From Sulfobacillus thermosulfidooxidans (GTDB lineage Bacteria; Bacillota; Sulfobacillia; Sulfobacillales; Sulfobacillaceae), in contig NZ_LGRO01000001.1 in the NCBI RefSeq assembly GCF_001280565.1, positions 496,001 through 560,000 of the forward strand: 64,000 nt of DNA, read 5' to 3'. Made by a program: the position numbers and the translations under genes. The notes beneath the pieces are model-generated. The model ran no database searches. It worked only from the letters and a program-made list of their open reading frames with translations, and was not told where the DNA came from. Shown here in pieces: positions 18,134 through 26,365 of the stretch. Position 1 is the first letter of the stretch. Each line of letters opens with the position of its first letter.

Positions 18134-18458
18134 GATCGCGGGGGATGCTCCTTTTCAGATTCCTTCGTCATAGTCATTGCATCACAGAATTATGACGGTT
18201 TCGTTGTCGTGGTGTTAACGTTTGATTATGTGACCCGCTCACTTTTCTTCCGGCGTCATCCTCCGCATTCCCGAAAGCTCTGGCCCCATCCCCCGTCAAC
18301 CGCGTGAAGAGCGGAACGACGGAATTCGGGTTCGTAGTCCGCGAGACTCCGGATTCCTCATCCAGGTTCCTTAAACGATGACGCGTGGCGAATTCGATGG
18401 GTAATCATCCCGGTCAGATGGTTGTCGGGTACCAATCGGCTCGTTCCCTCTGACGATC

Positions 18459-18497
18459 CTCACGCAATCTTCACCGCCTGTTAACGCGATCTTTATC
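18459..18497 (+). promoter_or_regulatory. PHO-box-like array: four hexamers at 11-bp steps
   Basis: CTCACG (18459), TTCACC (18470), TTAACG (18481) and TTTATC (18492) follow each other with exactly 11-bp periodicity (six bases plus five). PhoP/PhoB-type response regulators bind direct repeats of this kind (TTAACA-like in Bacillus, GTTCACC in Streptomyces). The array lies about 80 bases before the GTG of an operon encoding a phosphoesterase, SurE and a phosphate-type transporter, and a TTGATAGGGT stretch about 20 bases downstream could be the -10 region. Phosphate-starvation activation is inferred. Confidence 0.65.
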
Positions 18498-18574
18498 GGA
18501 CCATCACACACGTTTGATAGGGTCAAAGAGGACGATACCGATCATCGTCCCGAACGGAACAAGGAGGGAATCCT

Positions 18575-19435
18575 GTGGGATTATGTATCGTGCACCTGTC
18601 TGACCTCCATTGGGAGAACACGCTCGCCCAGACCCCGCGGCACTGGGACTCTCTGCGTCGCAGCCTGTGCCTTGTGCAACCCGATTTAATTGTCGTCAGT
18701 GGCGATCTCACTTCGACGGGCAGTGCGCAGCGCGAAGCCTTGGTTGCCGCAAAGCAGGTTTTGGACAGCGTAGGCTGTGAATACGTGGTGGTTGCGGGAA
18801 ACCATGATCTCGGGGCCAATCCCGTGCGGGGAGCCGCCTTTCCCACGATCGAAGCCTACGAACACTGTCCCTGGACCGAAACCCATTTTGCCCAGGTGTT
18901 TCGCCAACCCCCCGTGCTGCTGTGGAGCCAGGATCATATCCATGTGGTCACGATTTCTCTCCGCCAAGGTGACCCCGATGGCAGTTTAGCTCAACTCACA
19001 ACCATCTTACAGCGCGTGGACGGACCCACTCTGGTGTTTGGCCATTATCCCCTGGTGCCGGTCGCGGCCCAAGGCATCTTAGCCGCATTGGGAGGACGCG
19101 ACTATTTAGGCGATACGCTCAATGACCTGACAGCGATATTGAAACAGTCTGAGCACGTCGTGCTCTATGGCTGTGGACATGTCCACGTCGCCTCACGTCG
19201 CTGGCTTTGGCGGGAGGTTTGGCAGTATAGTGCGGGAGCACTCGACACGGGTGCCAGTCAATTCTTTGTCTATTGGGTAGAACCGACGCAAATGGCCTAT
19301 TTTTCCGTCTTAGGCAATGGTCCCTTAGCCTTCTGGCACGATGCCACACAGGCTTCTATTGATCACTTGGATGGAGAAGGATCTCGCACAGGATATCAGC
19401 GTTGGTCCCTATTATCCGCACACAAGGAGGCGTGA
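18575..19435 (+). CDS. Calcineurin-like metallophosphoesterase
   Basis: A 286-residue phosphoesterase with all five metal-binding blocks in order: HLSDLHW, SGDLTSTG, GNHDLG, FGHYPLV and GCGHVHV. These bind two metal ions and hydrolyse phosphomonoesters or phosphodiesters. There is no signal peptide, so it is cytoplasmic. The start is a GTG with AAGGAGG. It is first in an operon with surE (1 base between stop and start) and an MFS transporter, behind a PHO-box-like array. This suggests a role in recovering phosphate from nucleotides, cyclic nucleotides or phosphodiesters (inference). Confidence 0.85.
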   Translation: MGLCIVHLSDLHWENTLAQTPRHWDSLRRSLCLVQPDLIVVSGDLTSTGSAQREALVAAKQVLDSVGCEYVVVAGNHDLGANPVRGAAFPTIEAYEHCPWTETHFAQVFRQPPVLLWSQDHIHVVTISLRQGDPDGSLAQLTTILQRVDGPTLVFGHYPLVPVAAQGILAALGGRDYLGDTLNDLTAILKQSEHVVLYGCGHVHVASRRWLWREVWQYSAGALDTGASQFFVYWVEPTQMAYFSVLGNGPLAFWHDATQASIDHLDGEGSRTGYQRWSLLSAHKEA

Positions 19436-19436
19436 C

Positions 19437-20243
19437 ATGCAGCAAGCTCGCTCTGTTTTTCTGACCAATGATGACAGCATCCCCTCCCCCGGACTGGAGG
19501 TGTTGATGACCGTGCTCACGGGGCTCGGATTTGCGGTGACGGTGGGGATTCCTGCGACTAACCAAAGCGGAAAAAGCCATAGTATCACGCTCGGAACGCT
19601 CTCCGTTACGCCCACGCGGTTTCCGCAAAATATCCCCGCTTATGTCGTGCATGGCACTCCGGTCGATTGTGTCCGGTTAGCCCTGGCAGAGTATTGGGGA
19701 CCGCGGCCCGCGTGGATTGTATCCGGCATCAATCGGGGATGGAATGTCGGGCAGCACGTCCTGACATCGGGCACCGTGGCGGCGGCCCGCGAAGCGGCGT
19801 GGTATGGTGTCCCAGCCTTGGCGTTGTCAATGGCCGATGGGCCGGTTCAGGACGGGATTGTATCCGTGCTCGTGCGTGATTTACCGGCGTGGATGACAGG
19901 GGCGGCGCAGATCCCAGGGTATTATCTGAATATCAATCTGCCATCCTCTCCCGCCCGGGACTGGCATTGGGCGGACTGGGATCCTACGCCGGGCCCATTA
20001 GCCGTGGACACGATCCCCGGCACCGATGTCCTCAGACTTCGGATGGCTGAACCGCCCCTAATCGTCGAAAAACCCGGAGCAGAGCTCACGGATGTCGCGT
20101 GGATTCAGCGGGGACACATAGCGGTATCAGCGCTTGCCGCCCGCCCGCCCGCGTTCTATCCCAATGCGGCACAGGTGCCACCCGGACGACAGGCCGCCAG
20201 GTTCTGCGACGCACAAACTATTTTCGTTCACGAAAAGGAGTGA
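19437..20243 (+). CDS. surE: SurE-like 5'/3'-nucleotidase
   Basis: A 268-residue SurE-family phosphatase. Visible motifs: FLTNDDSIPSPG (family N-D-D-G metal site; here the G is S, a mild deviation), ATNQSGKSHSIT (the Q-S-G loop), VHGTPVDCVRLAL and SGINRGWNVGQHVLTSGTV. SurE removes phosphate from nucleoside monophosphates and needs a divalent metal. The ATG at 19437 has AAGGAGG 7 bases upstream and directly abuts the phosphoesterase stop. The context of phosphoesterase, nucleotidase and phosphate-type transporter behind a PHO-box-like array makes a phosphate-scavenging role likely. Confidence 0.85.
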   Translation: MQQARSVFLTNDDSIPSPGLEVLMTVLTGLGFAVTVGIPATNQSGKSHSITLGTLSVTPTRFPQNIPAYVVHGTPVDCVRLALAEYWGPRPAWIVSGINRGWNVGQHVLTSGTVAAAREAAWYGVPALALSMADGPVQDGIVSVLVRDLPAWMTGAAQIPGYYLNINLPSSPARDWHWADWDPTPGPLAVDTIPGTDVLRLRMAEPPLIVEKPGAELTDVAWIQRGHIAVSALAARPPAFYPNAAQVPPGRQAARFCDAQTIFVHEKE

Positions 20244-20250
20244 CAGCGTG

Positions 20251-21654
20251 ATGTCAAAATCAACAAACGCCTTTGCCCCGTTAGATCACATGCCCTTTAA
20301 CTGGTTTCAATGGCGCTCCATGATCACTACCGGGATGGGCGTCTTCACGGATGGTTACGATTTATCGTCCGTGGGCATTGTTTTAACGTTGGTGTTGGCC
20401 AGTTTTGGGGTCCATTCGTTAACCGGACTGCAAAGCTCTCTCTTAGCCGGTTCCGCCTTAATTGGCGCAGCGGTCGGAGCCGTGCTGTTTGGATTCTTGG
20501 GCAACCGCGGTCGTAAAGCATTTTATGGCTGGGATGTGACCATTATGGCGGTGGGGGCAATCCTCCAAGCCATCGTGCCGAATGTGGACGCGTTAATTGC
20601 CGTGCGGTTTATCATGGGCATAGGGATTGGAGCGGATTATGTTCTGTCGCCCGTGATTATGGCGGAACATGCCAATGCCCGGGACCGCGGCAAAACCATC
20701 GCTGCCGGCTTCGGCTTGACGTGGGGACTCGGAGCCACCACGGCGGCGGCCTTGTACCTGGCCCTCGTCGCGGCCCACGTGCCTCCCGGCCTCATTTGGC
20801 GCATAGTGCTCGGATTTGGGGCCGTGCCAGCCCTGTCCGTTATTGCCCTGCGCCGTAAGATGCCTGAAACGGCCCGGTTTCTCGGCCGCATCAAGGGCCA
20901 AGCCGATGAGGCCCGAGCCGTGATCACACAGGCGACCCAGGTCACCCCGCCAGCGGACTGGGCGGTCTCGGCCGATCGCCGATCGTTCCACGAGTTTTGG
21001 ACGACCCATGGTAGCCGCATCATCGTCGCGTCGGTCTTATGGTTTCTCTTTGATATGGTAGCATATTCTGGGATTCTTTTTGGTCCCTCCCTTATCGCGA
21101 AAGGGTTAGGACTCTCCCCGGGGACGTTTCAACTGCTCATGGAATTTGCGTTTGTCGTGCCCGGAGCCCTCATTGCCCTGCTATTGATCGATCGGTGGGG
21201 TCGCAAACCTCTACAGGTCTTGGGATTCGTGGGCATTGCGGCCACGTTAGCGGCGTTTGGGGTCTACCAACAAAGCAGCCACGCCGTACCGCTCTTCAGC
21301 TTGTTACTCTATGGGGGGTACAACCTGGTATCTCAAGCCGGTCCGGGATCGGTGTCCGCGGCGGGGATGTTGGGCGTGGAGTTAGCCCCCACCAAGATTC
21401 GGAGCGTGGTACAAGGCGTAACCGTCGCCTCCGGACGGGTAGGCGCCTCCCTCAGCGCATTTGTCTTTCCCGCGTTATTTCATCACTGGGGGGAATCGGG
21501 TGCCGTGGGATTTTTAGCGAGCATCGGGCTGCTTGCGGCAGGGATTACCCTGATCGGCGTTCCCGAAACGCGCCAGCGGTCGTTGGAAGACACGGCGCGA
21601 GATGCCGATGAGCCCGCCAGGCATCTAAGCGAAGCGTGGGCCCCCGATATTTGA
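20251..21654 (+). CDS. MFS transporter of the phosphate:H+ symporter (PHS) type
   Basis: A 467-residue, 12-segment MFS protein. The N-terminal helix carries GVFTDGYDLSSVGIVL, similar to the D-x-Y-D motif of PHS phosphate symporters, and RFIMGIGIGADYVLSPVI resembles their G-x-G-x-G-x-D/E-Y-P-L-S helix 4. Other landmarks are RMPETARF-like KMPETARF after helix 6 and DRWGRKPLQ in the central repeat. The ATG at 20251 (alternative GTG one codon earlier) has AGGAG upstream, 7 bases after the surE stop. It would import phosphate, or the nucleoside or sugar released by the two phosphatases; phosphate is favoured by the helix 1 motif. Ends at a good terminator. Confidence 0.8.
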   Translation: MSKSTNAFAPLDHMPFNWFQWRSMITTGMGVFTDGYDLSSVGIVLTLVLASFGVHSLTGLQSSLLAGSALIGAAVGAVLFGFLGNRGRKAFYGWDVTIMAVGAILQAIVPNVDALIAVRFIMGIGIGADYVLSPVIMAEHANARDRGKTIAAGFGLTWGLGATTAAALYLALVAAHVPPGLIWRIVLGFGAVPALSVIALRRKMPETARFLGRIKGQADEARAVITQATQVTPPADWAVSADRRSFHEFWTTHGSRIIVASVLWFLFDMVAYSGILFGPSLIAKGLGLSPGTFQLLMEFAFVVPGALIALLLIDRWGRKPLQVLGFVGIAATLAAFGVYQQSSHAVPLFSLLLYGGYNLVSQAGPGSVSAAGMLGVELAPTKIRSVVQGVTVASGRVGASLSAFVFPALFHHWGESGAVGFLASIGLLAAGITLIGVPETRQRSLEDTARDADEPARHLSEAWAPDI

Positions 21655-21685
21655 TGGCGCACCACGCCACTACGGCATGAAATGA

Positions 21686-21724
21686 CCCCACCCGTGGCAT
21701 GCACTGTGCCTCGGGTGGGGCTTT
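21686..21724 (+). terminator. Rho-independent terminator of the phosphate operon
   Basis: CCCCACCCG (21686-21694) pairs with CGGGTGGGG (21712-21720) followed by CTTT. Located 30 bases after the MFS stop. Confidence 0.75.
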
Positions 21725-21729
21725 GGATG

Positions 21730-22440
21730 GGATCGTCCCTCGTTAATAACTCCTCTTTCGCACGTGCTGGGTGAAAGCCGTGGAATTTATCCCGAGAGTC
21801 TAGGGGGCACTGGCGTGGTAATCGCGTCTGTGAAACCCCATGCGGCCAACATGGCCGCCACCGGCTGGGGATGAACCGCCGGGACAACGAGTTGCCGGGT
21901 CTGGGCATCAAGGGGCATGACGGTTTAACCCCCAATATCTAGACAAATCGTCTGATCGCATGGGATCGCTCACGATAACGATGAGAGGGAATAAATTTCT
22001 ATATCATGGGGTTGTGAAGCTTCCTGCGCTCTTGTCGACGCATTATAGCCCGGCCGCTCCGGGGGGTATCCTCCGCGATGCCGTGGCTTCGTAGCGCTTG
22101 CAACGCGTGCAAGCGGCACAGGACTGGGCGGTGACGTTTGTCTTCATCACCAATCTGCCGGCCTCCTCCTTTGATGCCCGCCGACTGCTCGAAGAACCCA
22201 CAGGCCAGACGGTCATCGAACAACGTTTTCTCTTAAGTCCCCTAATGACCCGGACAAAACGAATCCACAACGGGCGTTGGCCATGGTTTCGCTGGAGGTG
22301 GAGAACGGGGCGTGATAGGCTGGAATAGCTCACGCCATAACCCTTTGGCCTGATCTGTCCAACATCACGCCCCGCGAGGCTCCAGGTCCAGCGAATCGCG
22401 ACTTGTCCAGAATTAGGGGTTAGGGGGTTAAACCAGCACG
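21730..22440. mobile_element. Decayed IS1634-like element, copy A, internally inverted
   Basis: 21745-21930 matches 34020-34190 in the same orientation at roughly 85% by eye (C-terminal tail of a transposase on the minus strand). 21925-22235 matches the reverse complement of 34395-34715, including the transposase core FVFITNLP and LEEPTGQTVIEQRF. So relative to copy B the core segment is flipped. An element-end-like sequence ending GGGGGTTAAACC recurs at 21922-21935 (inverted) and 22425-22437. No open transposase remains. Confidence 0.7.
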
Positions 22441-22880
22441 TCTTGATCGACAACCCCCGAGTACCATCGACGAAGGATTGCTACCTTTCATAGCGTTTTG
22501 GCCCCGCCTGCAGATTGTGTGGAGGGGCGTGGATAGGGATTTTGTTGAATTCTTTAAAGTGTTCTATGGCATCCACACAAACAGACATCTGGGCGATCGA
22601 CAAATCGCTGAACCCGAAATTCCGACACTTGACAGGACGTCGTGTGCCCCACACGTAATGACGTCGCGCGATCAAGGCATTAGTCTCCGACATTCGAGCG
22701 GCTTAGGTGACCAGCCGAACGCGTATTACCAGCGGGAGGTGTCCGTTCTCCTACCAGAGTCTGTCTAGTTTTGTCGCAATAGGTCGATTAATATTCTACA
22801 CCGTAATCAGTAAATTAGGAGGATTTTTAACCAATATCGAGAAGAAATTAGGAGAATTTACACAAAAGAGGTGATTTTAG
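22441..22880. other. Leader region of the bacteriocin locus
   Basis: 22481-22693 on the minus strand has a 70-residue frame that may be a scrap of a transposase, not recognisable further. From 22760 the sequence is AT-rich and carries AATTAGGAGG and AATTAGGAG stretches and a possible promoter (TTGTCG near 22771, TATTCT near 22792, spacing short at 15). The promoter of the peptide genes should lie here. Confidence 0.4.
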
Positions 22881-23114
22881 GTGGAGTCCCTACAGTGTCT
22901 AAATATAGATGAAATGACTATGAACGGGGGTAGTATTGGATCTGGACTCGAATATGTCGGTGGCGGATTGGGTTTGTGGGGTTCGGCAATAATGGCGTTT
23001 GCCGTAGCATTAGCTCCCGAAACTGGAGGTGTTAGTCTAGCAGCAGCTGGATTAGGTTTATCGATATTGGGTGATGCGGCGATTGGATACGGGTTAGGGA
23101 CTTTGTCCCGATAG
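22881..23114 (+). CDS. Double-glycine-leader bacteriocin-like precursor peptide 1
   Basis: A 77-residue precursor. Start GTG at 22881, with GAGGTG upstream. The leader is 17 residues, MESLQCLNIDEMTMNGG, ending in the Gly-Gly cleavage site of C39 peptidases. The predicted 60-residue core starts SIGSGLEYVGGG, is very rich in glycine and aliphatics, and contains several GxxxG helix-packing motifs (for example GSGLEYVGGGLGLWG). It has no lysine and no core cysteine and a slightly negative net charge. That layout matches class IIb two-peptide bacteriocins except for the charge. Peptide 2 follows 70 bases later and the dedicated transporter 850 bases later. Activity is inferred, not shown. Confidence 0.75.
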   Translation: MESLQCLNIDEMTMNGGSIGSGLEYVGGGLGLWGSAIMAFAVALAPETGGVSLAAAGLGLSILGDAAIGYGLGTLSR

Positions 23115-23183
23115 TTACGACGTCACATACTTCGTTAAGTGCTTTTAACTTATCGTTTTAATGGCTTCAGGAGGTGAATGTTT

Positions 23184-23393
23184 ATGATGGCCCTTTCAGA
23201 CATGGAGATCACTCAATATGAAGGCGGAAATTTTGGAGATGTTGTAATCGGCCTCGGGGGTATTTTAGTGGGAACAGTTGGTTTAATGACGGCTCCGGAA
23301 TTGGCTCCTGCATGGCTTACGATGTACAGAGTTGGAGCGGGTATGGTCATTGCGGGAGGAGTAATGTCCACCGTTGGAGGATTTCTCACGTAG
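23184..23393 (+). CDS. Double-glycine-leader bacteriocin-like precursor peptide 2
   Basis: About 69 residues. The leader ending ALSDMEITQYEGG fits the double-glycine consensus well: Leu at -12, Glu at -8, Ile at -7, Tyr at -4 and Gly-Gly at -2/-1. The 54-residue core starts NFGDVVIGLGGILVG, has two hydrophobic helices with GxxxG motifs (GLGGILVGTVG and GAGMVIAGG), one arginine, no lysine and no cysteine. ATGs at 23178, 23184 and 23187 compete; 23184 has the best spacing to GGAGG. It pairs naturally with peptide 1 as a two-component, membrane-active bacteriocin. A hairpin terminator follows immediately, as is common after highly expressed structural genes. Confidence 0.78.
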   Translation: MMALSDMEITQYEGGNFGDVVIGLGGILVGTVGLMTAPELAPAWLTMYRVGAGMVIAGGVMSTVGGFLT

Positions 23394-23405
23394 GACGTAA
23401 TCTCC

Positions 23406-23445
23406 ATGCATAGGGGATGGTTACCTATCCTTTATGCATTTTCTT
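23406..23445 (+). terminator. Hairpin terminator/attenuator after the peptide genes
   Basis: ATGCATAGGGGA (23406-23417) pairs imperfectly with TATCCTTTATGCAT (23426-23439), followed by TTTTCTTG. It separates the two peptide genes from the membrane-protein, transporter and adaptor genes and probably lets only part of transcription continue. Confidence 0.65.
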
Positions 23446-23458
23446 GTGGGAGGATGTC

Positions 23459-23878
23459 ATGAAATCTGGGTTGTTCGGTTATTACGCATGGCCTATTAAA
23501 CTCCTCTATGGTGTGACGGTTTTCCTTTTTGTTGCGTTGTTTTTCTATGCCCTGCAAACAGGTGGAGGATGGGCTTGGATGGGGTACGCCGTAGGGATGG
23601 TGCTGGTGTTCGCCGGCCTGTTGTTTCTCTATTCCCAACGAATTTTTGTCGATATCAATGGCCACGGGGTATTTATTCGGCAGAGACTCATCGATGTTTC
23701 CACCCGAATTAAATACATTGTACCTTTAGGACCCGGCAAATTTATGATTTATTTTAATCCTCTCTACCAATTATACGTCGTCGGTGATCTTCATGAAGTT
23801 CAACAGGCATGGTCTGTTCTAGCGTCTCGGTTTCCTGTTGAAAAGCCGCCACGAAACGAAAAGGCGAAACAAATGTGA
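23459..23878 (+). CDS. Small membrane protein of the bacteriocin locus, candidate immunity protein
   Basis: A 139-residue protein. Two membrane helices (about residues 8-32 and 37-57) are followed by an 80-residue cytoplasmic alpha/beta tail (DINGHGVFIRQRLIDVS and onwards) that resembles a PH-like (bPH2/YdbT) domain. ATG at 23459 with GGAGG just upstream; the frame is open further left without a ribosome binding site. It sits between the peptide genes and the transporter genes, where producer-immunity proteins are usually found. No sequence family is recognised, so immunity is inferred from position and membrane nature only. Confidence 0.6.
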   Translation: MKSGLFGYYAWPIKLLYGVTVFLFVALFFYALQTGGGWAWMGYAVGMVLVFAGLLFLYSQRIFVDINGHGVFIRQRLIDVSTRIKYIVPLGPGKFMIYFNPLYQLYVVGDLHEVQQAWSVLASRFPVEKPPRNEKAKQM

Positions 23879-23963
23879 CTAATTCGTGCGGCCCGACAAT
23901 CAGTTCCATTGCTTCGAGTCGTAGCACCAGTATGTGCTTACTCAATAGTTTGGAGGATTTAAG

Positions 23964-25292
23964 ATGGGGTTAGCAAAGAAATCCATGATTCGCCTTTCGG
24001 ATGTTCCTTTTCATTTTCAATTGGCGTCCAACGATTGTGCACCAGCTTGTGTGTTAGCAATAGCGGAATATTATGGAATTTCGATTTCGCTCGATGAACT
24101 TAGACGGCGACTGGTAACCGATCCTGACCGCGGTACACTACTGAAATATTTTTCTGAGGGATTGTCTGATATTTTCGACGTCTCCATAGGCCGCCAGTCA
24201 TTGCCGCGAATTGAGGCCGATCTTACCCCGTTTATTGCATTTTTTTCGCAACAAGCACATTTTGTGGTCGTCTGGCATGTTCATGAGAACGGTGTAACAG
24301 TCGGCGATCCGGGCGTTGGCGTGTCAACCTTGTCTCTCTCGGCCTTACTCCAACACTGGGACGGCATCACGATAGTTCTCCGACCTCGACCGCACGTCCC
24401 GCGGCAGGCGGTTTATAAGACCCGACCAATTTCTGCGGCCAAGATTGCCCGCGAACTCTTTCGCGGCAGGAGCGGGGCCATCGGCATTGTTGCAGTGCCC
24501 GCGACCCTCTTGGGCATATCCAATGCTTTCTTTTCTATGATTTTTCCGTATTATCTTTCCCGATTGCATCTGTTAGCGTTGCTCACGGCAGCGTTTATCC
24601 TAGTGGACATGGGCTTATCTGCCACTACGTCATGGGCTTATGCACGTTCTCAACGGGACTTGAGCTACGCGCTTGTCCATCAGATTGAACCGGTTTTTGA
24701 GCGAATTAATAAGCGATTTTATACGTTGGGGGATGGATATACTCGGTTTCAGGACATTCAAAGTCTCGTTGGTGTAGTTTTAGGCTTGGCTCGAGATTTG
24801 CCATACACCGTGGTGATTTGGATAGGGGCCGTGGGTTACTTGGGACGTCATCACATCGGGCTGGTATTGGTTCTCATCGGTCTCATGATTTTGTTGCTTA
24901 CGGGCCTTACGCCCTTTGTCTTACGGGTTCGGGATTATCTTTATCAAATCCGCTTGCGTTCAGCTCGGCTAAACAACGAATTACGACGGTTCTGGGACGG
25001 CACGTCGCTGGATGCCCTTATGCATGCGTGGGACAACCTGATTCAGGCGGTTTATCGGCAAACACTGTGGGGGATTCCCGTGTCGTCAGCTGTCAGTCAA
25101 ACATCATTGTTAGGGATTTTGGTCGTGGCCTTATTAGTTGGTTTAGGGGGTGATCATGCTCCTTATCTGGCTCCTTTACTTAGCGTCGTATTTTTGGTCA
25201 ATTATGTGACGAGTGCCTCTCATAGCCTTTACCAGAAGTATGTGGCCTGGCAAATCGCCCGTCCCTCTGTCTATCGCTTATTCGACTTTTGA
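23964..25292 (+). CDS. C39 peptidase fused to ABC transmembrane domain, no ATPase domain
   Basis: A 442-residue protein. Residues 10-140 are a bacteriocin-processing C39 peptidase: Gln19 (oxyanion), Cys25 in SNDCAPACVLAIAEYYG, His99 in AHFVVVWHV and Asp115 in VGDPGVG. Residues about 165-430 form an ABC-type membrane domain with six hydrophobic segments. The chain ends RPSVYRLFDF, exactly where the linker to the nucleotide-binding domain begins in normal PCAT transporters (about 700 residues). There is no Walker A or signature motif, and the next gene starts 11 bases on, so the ATPase domain is absent. It should cut the Gly-Gly leaders of the two peptides and export the cores, with an ATPase supplied in trans. 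Confidence 0.85.
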   Translation: MGLAKKSMIRLSDVPFHFQLASNDCAPACVLAIAEYYGISISLDELRRRLVTDPDRGTLLKYFSEGLSDIFDVSIGRQSLPRIEADLTPFIAFFSQQAHFVVVWHVHENGVTVGDPGVGVSTLSLSALLQHWDGITIVLRPRPHVPRQAVYKTRPISAAKIARELFRGRSGAIGIVAVPATLLGISNAFFSMIFPYYLSRLHLLALLTAAFILVDMGLSATTSWAYARSQRDLSYALVHQIEPVFERINKRFYTLGDGYTRFQDIQSLVGVVLGLARDLPYTVVIWIGAVGYLGRHHIGLVLVLIGLMILLLTGLTPFVLRVRDYLYQIRLRSARLNNELRRFWDGTSLDALMHAWDNLIQAVYRQTLWGIPVSSAVSQTSLLGILVVALLVGLGGDHAPYLAPLLSVVFLVNYVTSASHSLYQKYVAWQIARPSVYRLFDF

Positions 25293-25303
25293 AGAGGGGC
25301 TGA

Positions 25304-26365
25304 ATGATGGAGCAGGGATTAGTGATACGGCGCACTCACGGATTATGGTATGGGTTGAGTGTGACCGTGGGCATCGGACTGATTGCAGTGGGTTTAATTG
25401 TAACGTGGCCCAGGAAGGGGCCTGGTAGCTCATCAGCTGTTTCTTCAACCGTAGCGATTCAGGGCGCGCTACAGGCCACTGTTGCTGTCGTGGGTTGGTG
25501 GCGAGCTGCTCCGACCGTGGCCCTAACTGCGCCACAATCCGGGGTCGTCCAATGGATGCCCGGAATTGGACTAGGATCAATCGTGAAACGGGGCCAGTCT
25601 TTAGTTCGCGTCAATCCGCCTGGACTTTCGGCTGAGCTTCAACAAGCCTATCTAACGTGGCAAGCCGCCATCGCTCAATCGGCTGCCGCACAAGCCCAGG
25701 TTCAGATCGCCCGGCATGCTGCTTCATCTGACCCATCTTCTGATCCAACCGTCGTGGCCGCGCAACAGACCGCTCAAGAAGCGGCTGACCAAGCCGACGC
25801 CGATTATGCGGCATGGCAGGCCCTCAAGGCCGAGTCGGCACCGTTGACGAGCCCAGAACGTGCGTTGGTCACGACAGCGACCCCAAGTGGCACGTATGTC
25901 TCCGCCGGCGAATCGCTGGGCCAACTCCAGCCACTTCAGCCCCCATCTCTGGCCTGGCAAGGCTTTGTGCCAGCCGGTCAAGTGTCATCGATTCATCCCG
26001 GAGACTCTCTTCTGAAGGATGGTCGGGCCATAGGTGTCGTTCGGGTGGTGGTGGCGTCGCCGGTGACCTACCAAGGAACTCAGGGATATTGGGTCTATGC
26101 GACCCGATTGAATCACACTTTCCCTACACTCTGGGGCGTCGCCCAGACGTTCGCCGTGGTAACGCGCCAGTGGCGCCATGCGGTTATTATTCCTAACACG
26201 GCCTATCGTCTCCTTCACGGGCAGGGGGGAGTGTATGTGTGGTATCATGGCCGTTGGCAATTTCGCCGGGTCGACGTACTAGGAACGTCCGCATGGCGCA
26301 TGGCCGTGTCCGGACTGACTCCCGGGACTCGCATTGCCATCGGAGGAGTCGGTCATGCATCCTAA
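25304..26365 (+). CDS. HlyD/MacA-like membrane-fusion adaptor
   Basis: A 353-residue protein with one N-terminal membrane anchor (residues about 13-33), then the lipoyl half-motif GVVQWMPGIGLGSIVKRGQSLVRV, a coiled-coil hairpin rich in Ala and Gln (about residues 105-165), the second lipoyl half GTYVSAGESLGQL, and a beta-barrel region. Such adaptors work with MacB-type permeases or peptide exporters; in Gram-positives they bridge the membrane and cell wall. Its 3' end overlaps the following ATPase gene by 11 bases, which ties it to the MacB-like unit. Start ATG at 25304, or the ATG immediately after it. Confidence 0.8.
   Translation: MMEQGLVIRRTHGLWYGLSVTVGIGLIAVGLIVTWPRKGPGSSSAVSSTVAIQGALQATVAVVGWWRAAPTVALTAPQSGVVQWMPGIGLGSIVKRGQSLVRVNPPGLSAELQQAYLTWQAAIAQSAAAQAQVQIARHAASSDPSSDPTVVAAQQTAQEAADQADADYAAWQALKAESAPLTSPERALVTTATPSGTYVSAGESLGQLQPLQPPSLAWQGFVPAGQVSSIHPGDSLLKDGRAIGVVRVVVASPVTYQGTQGYWVYATRLNHTFPTLWGVAQTFAVVTRQWRHAVIIPNTAYRLLHGQGGVYVWYHGRWQFRRVDVLGTSAWRMAVSGLTPGTRIAIGGVGHAS

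Noticed and set aside
22481-22693. 70-codon minus-strand frame before the bacteriocin genes
   Set aside because: Could be a transposase scrap, but no catalytic motif is visible and it cannot be assigned.
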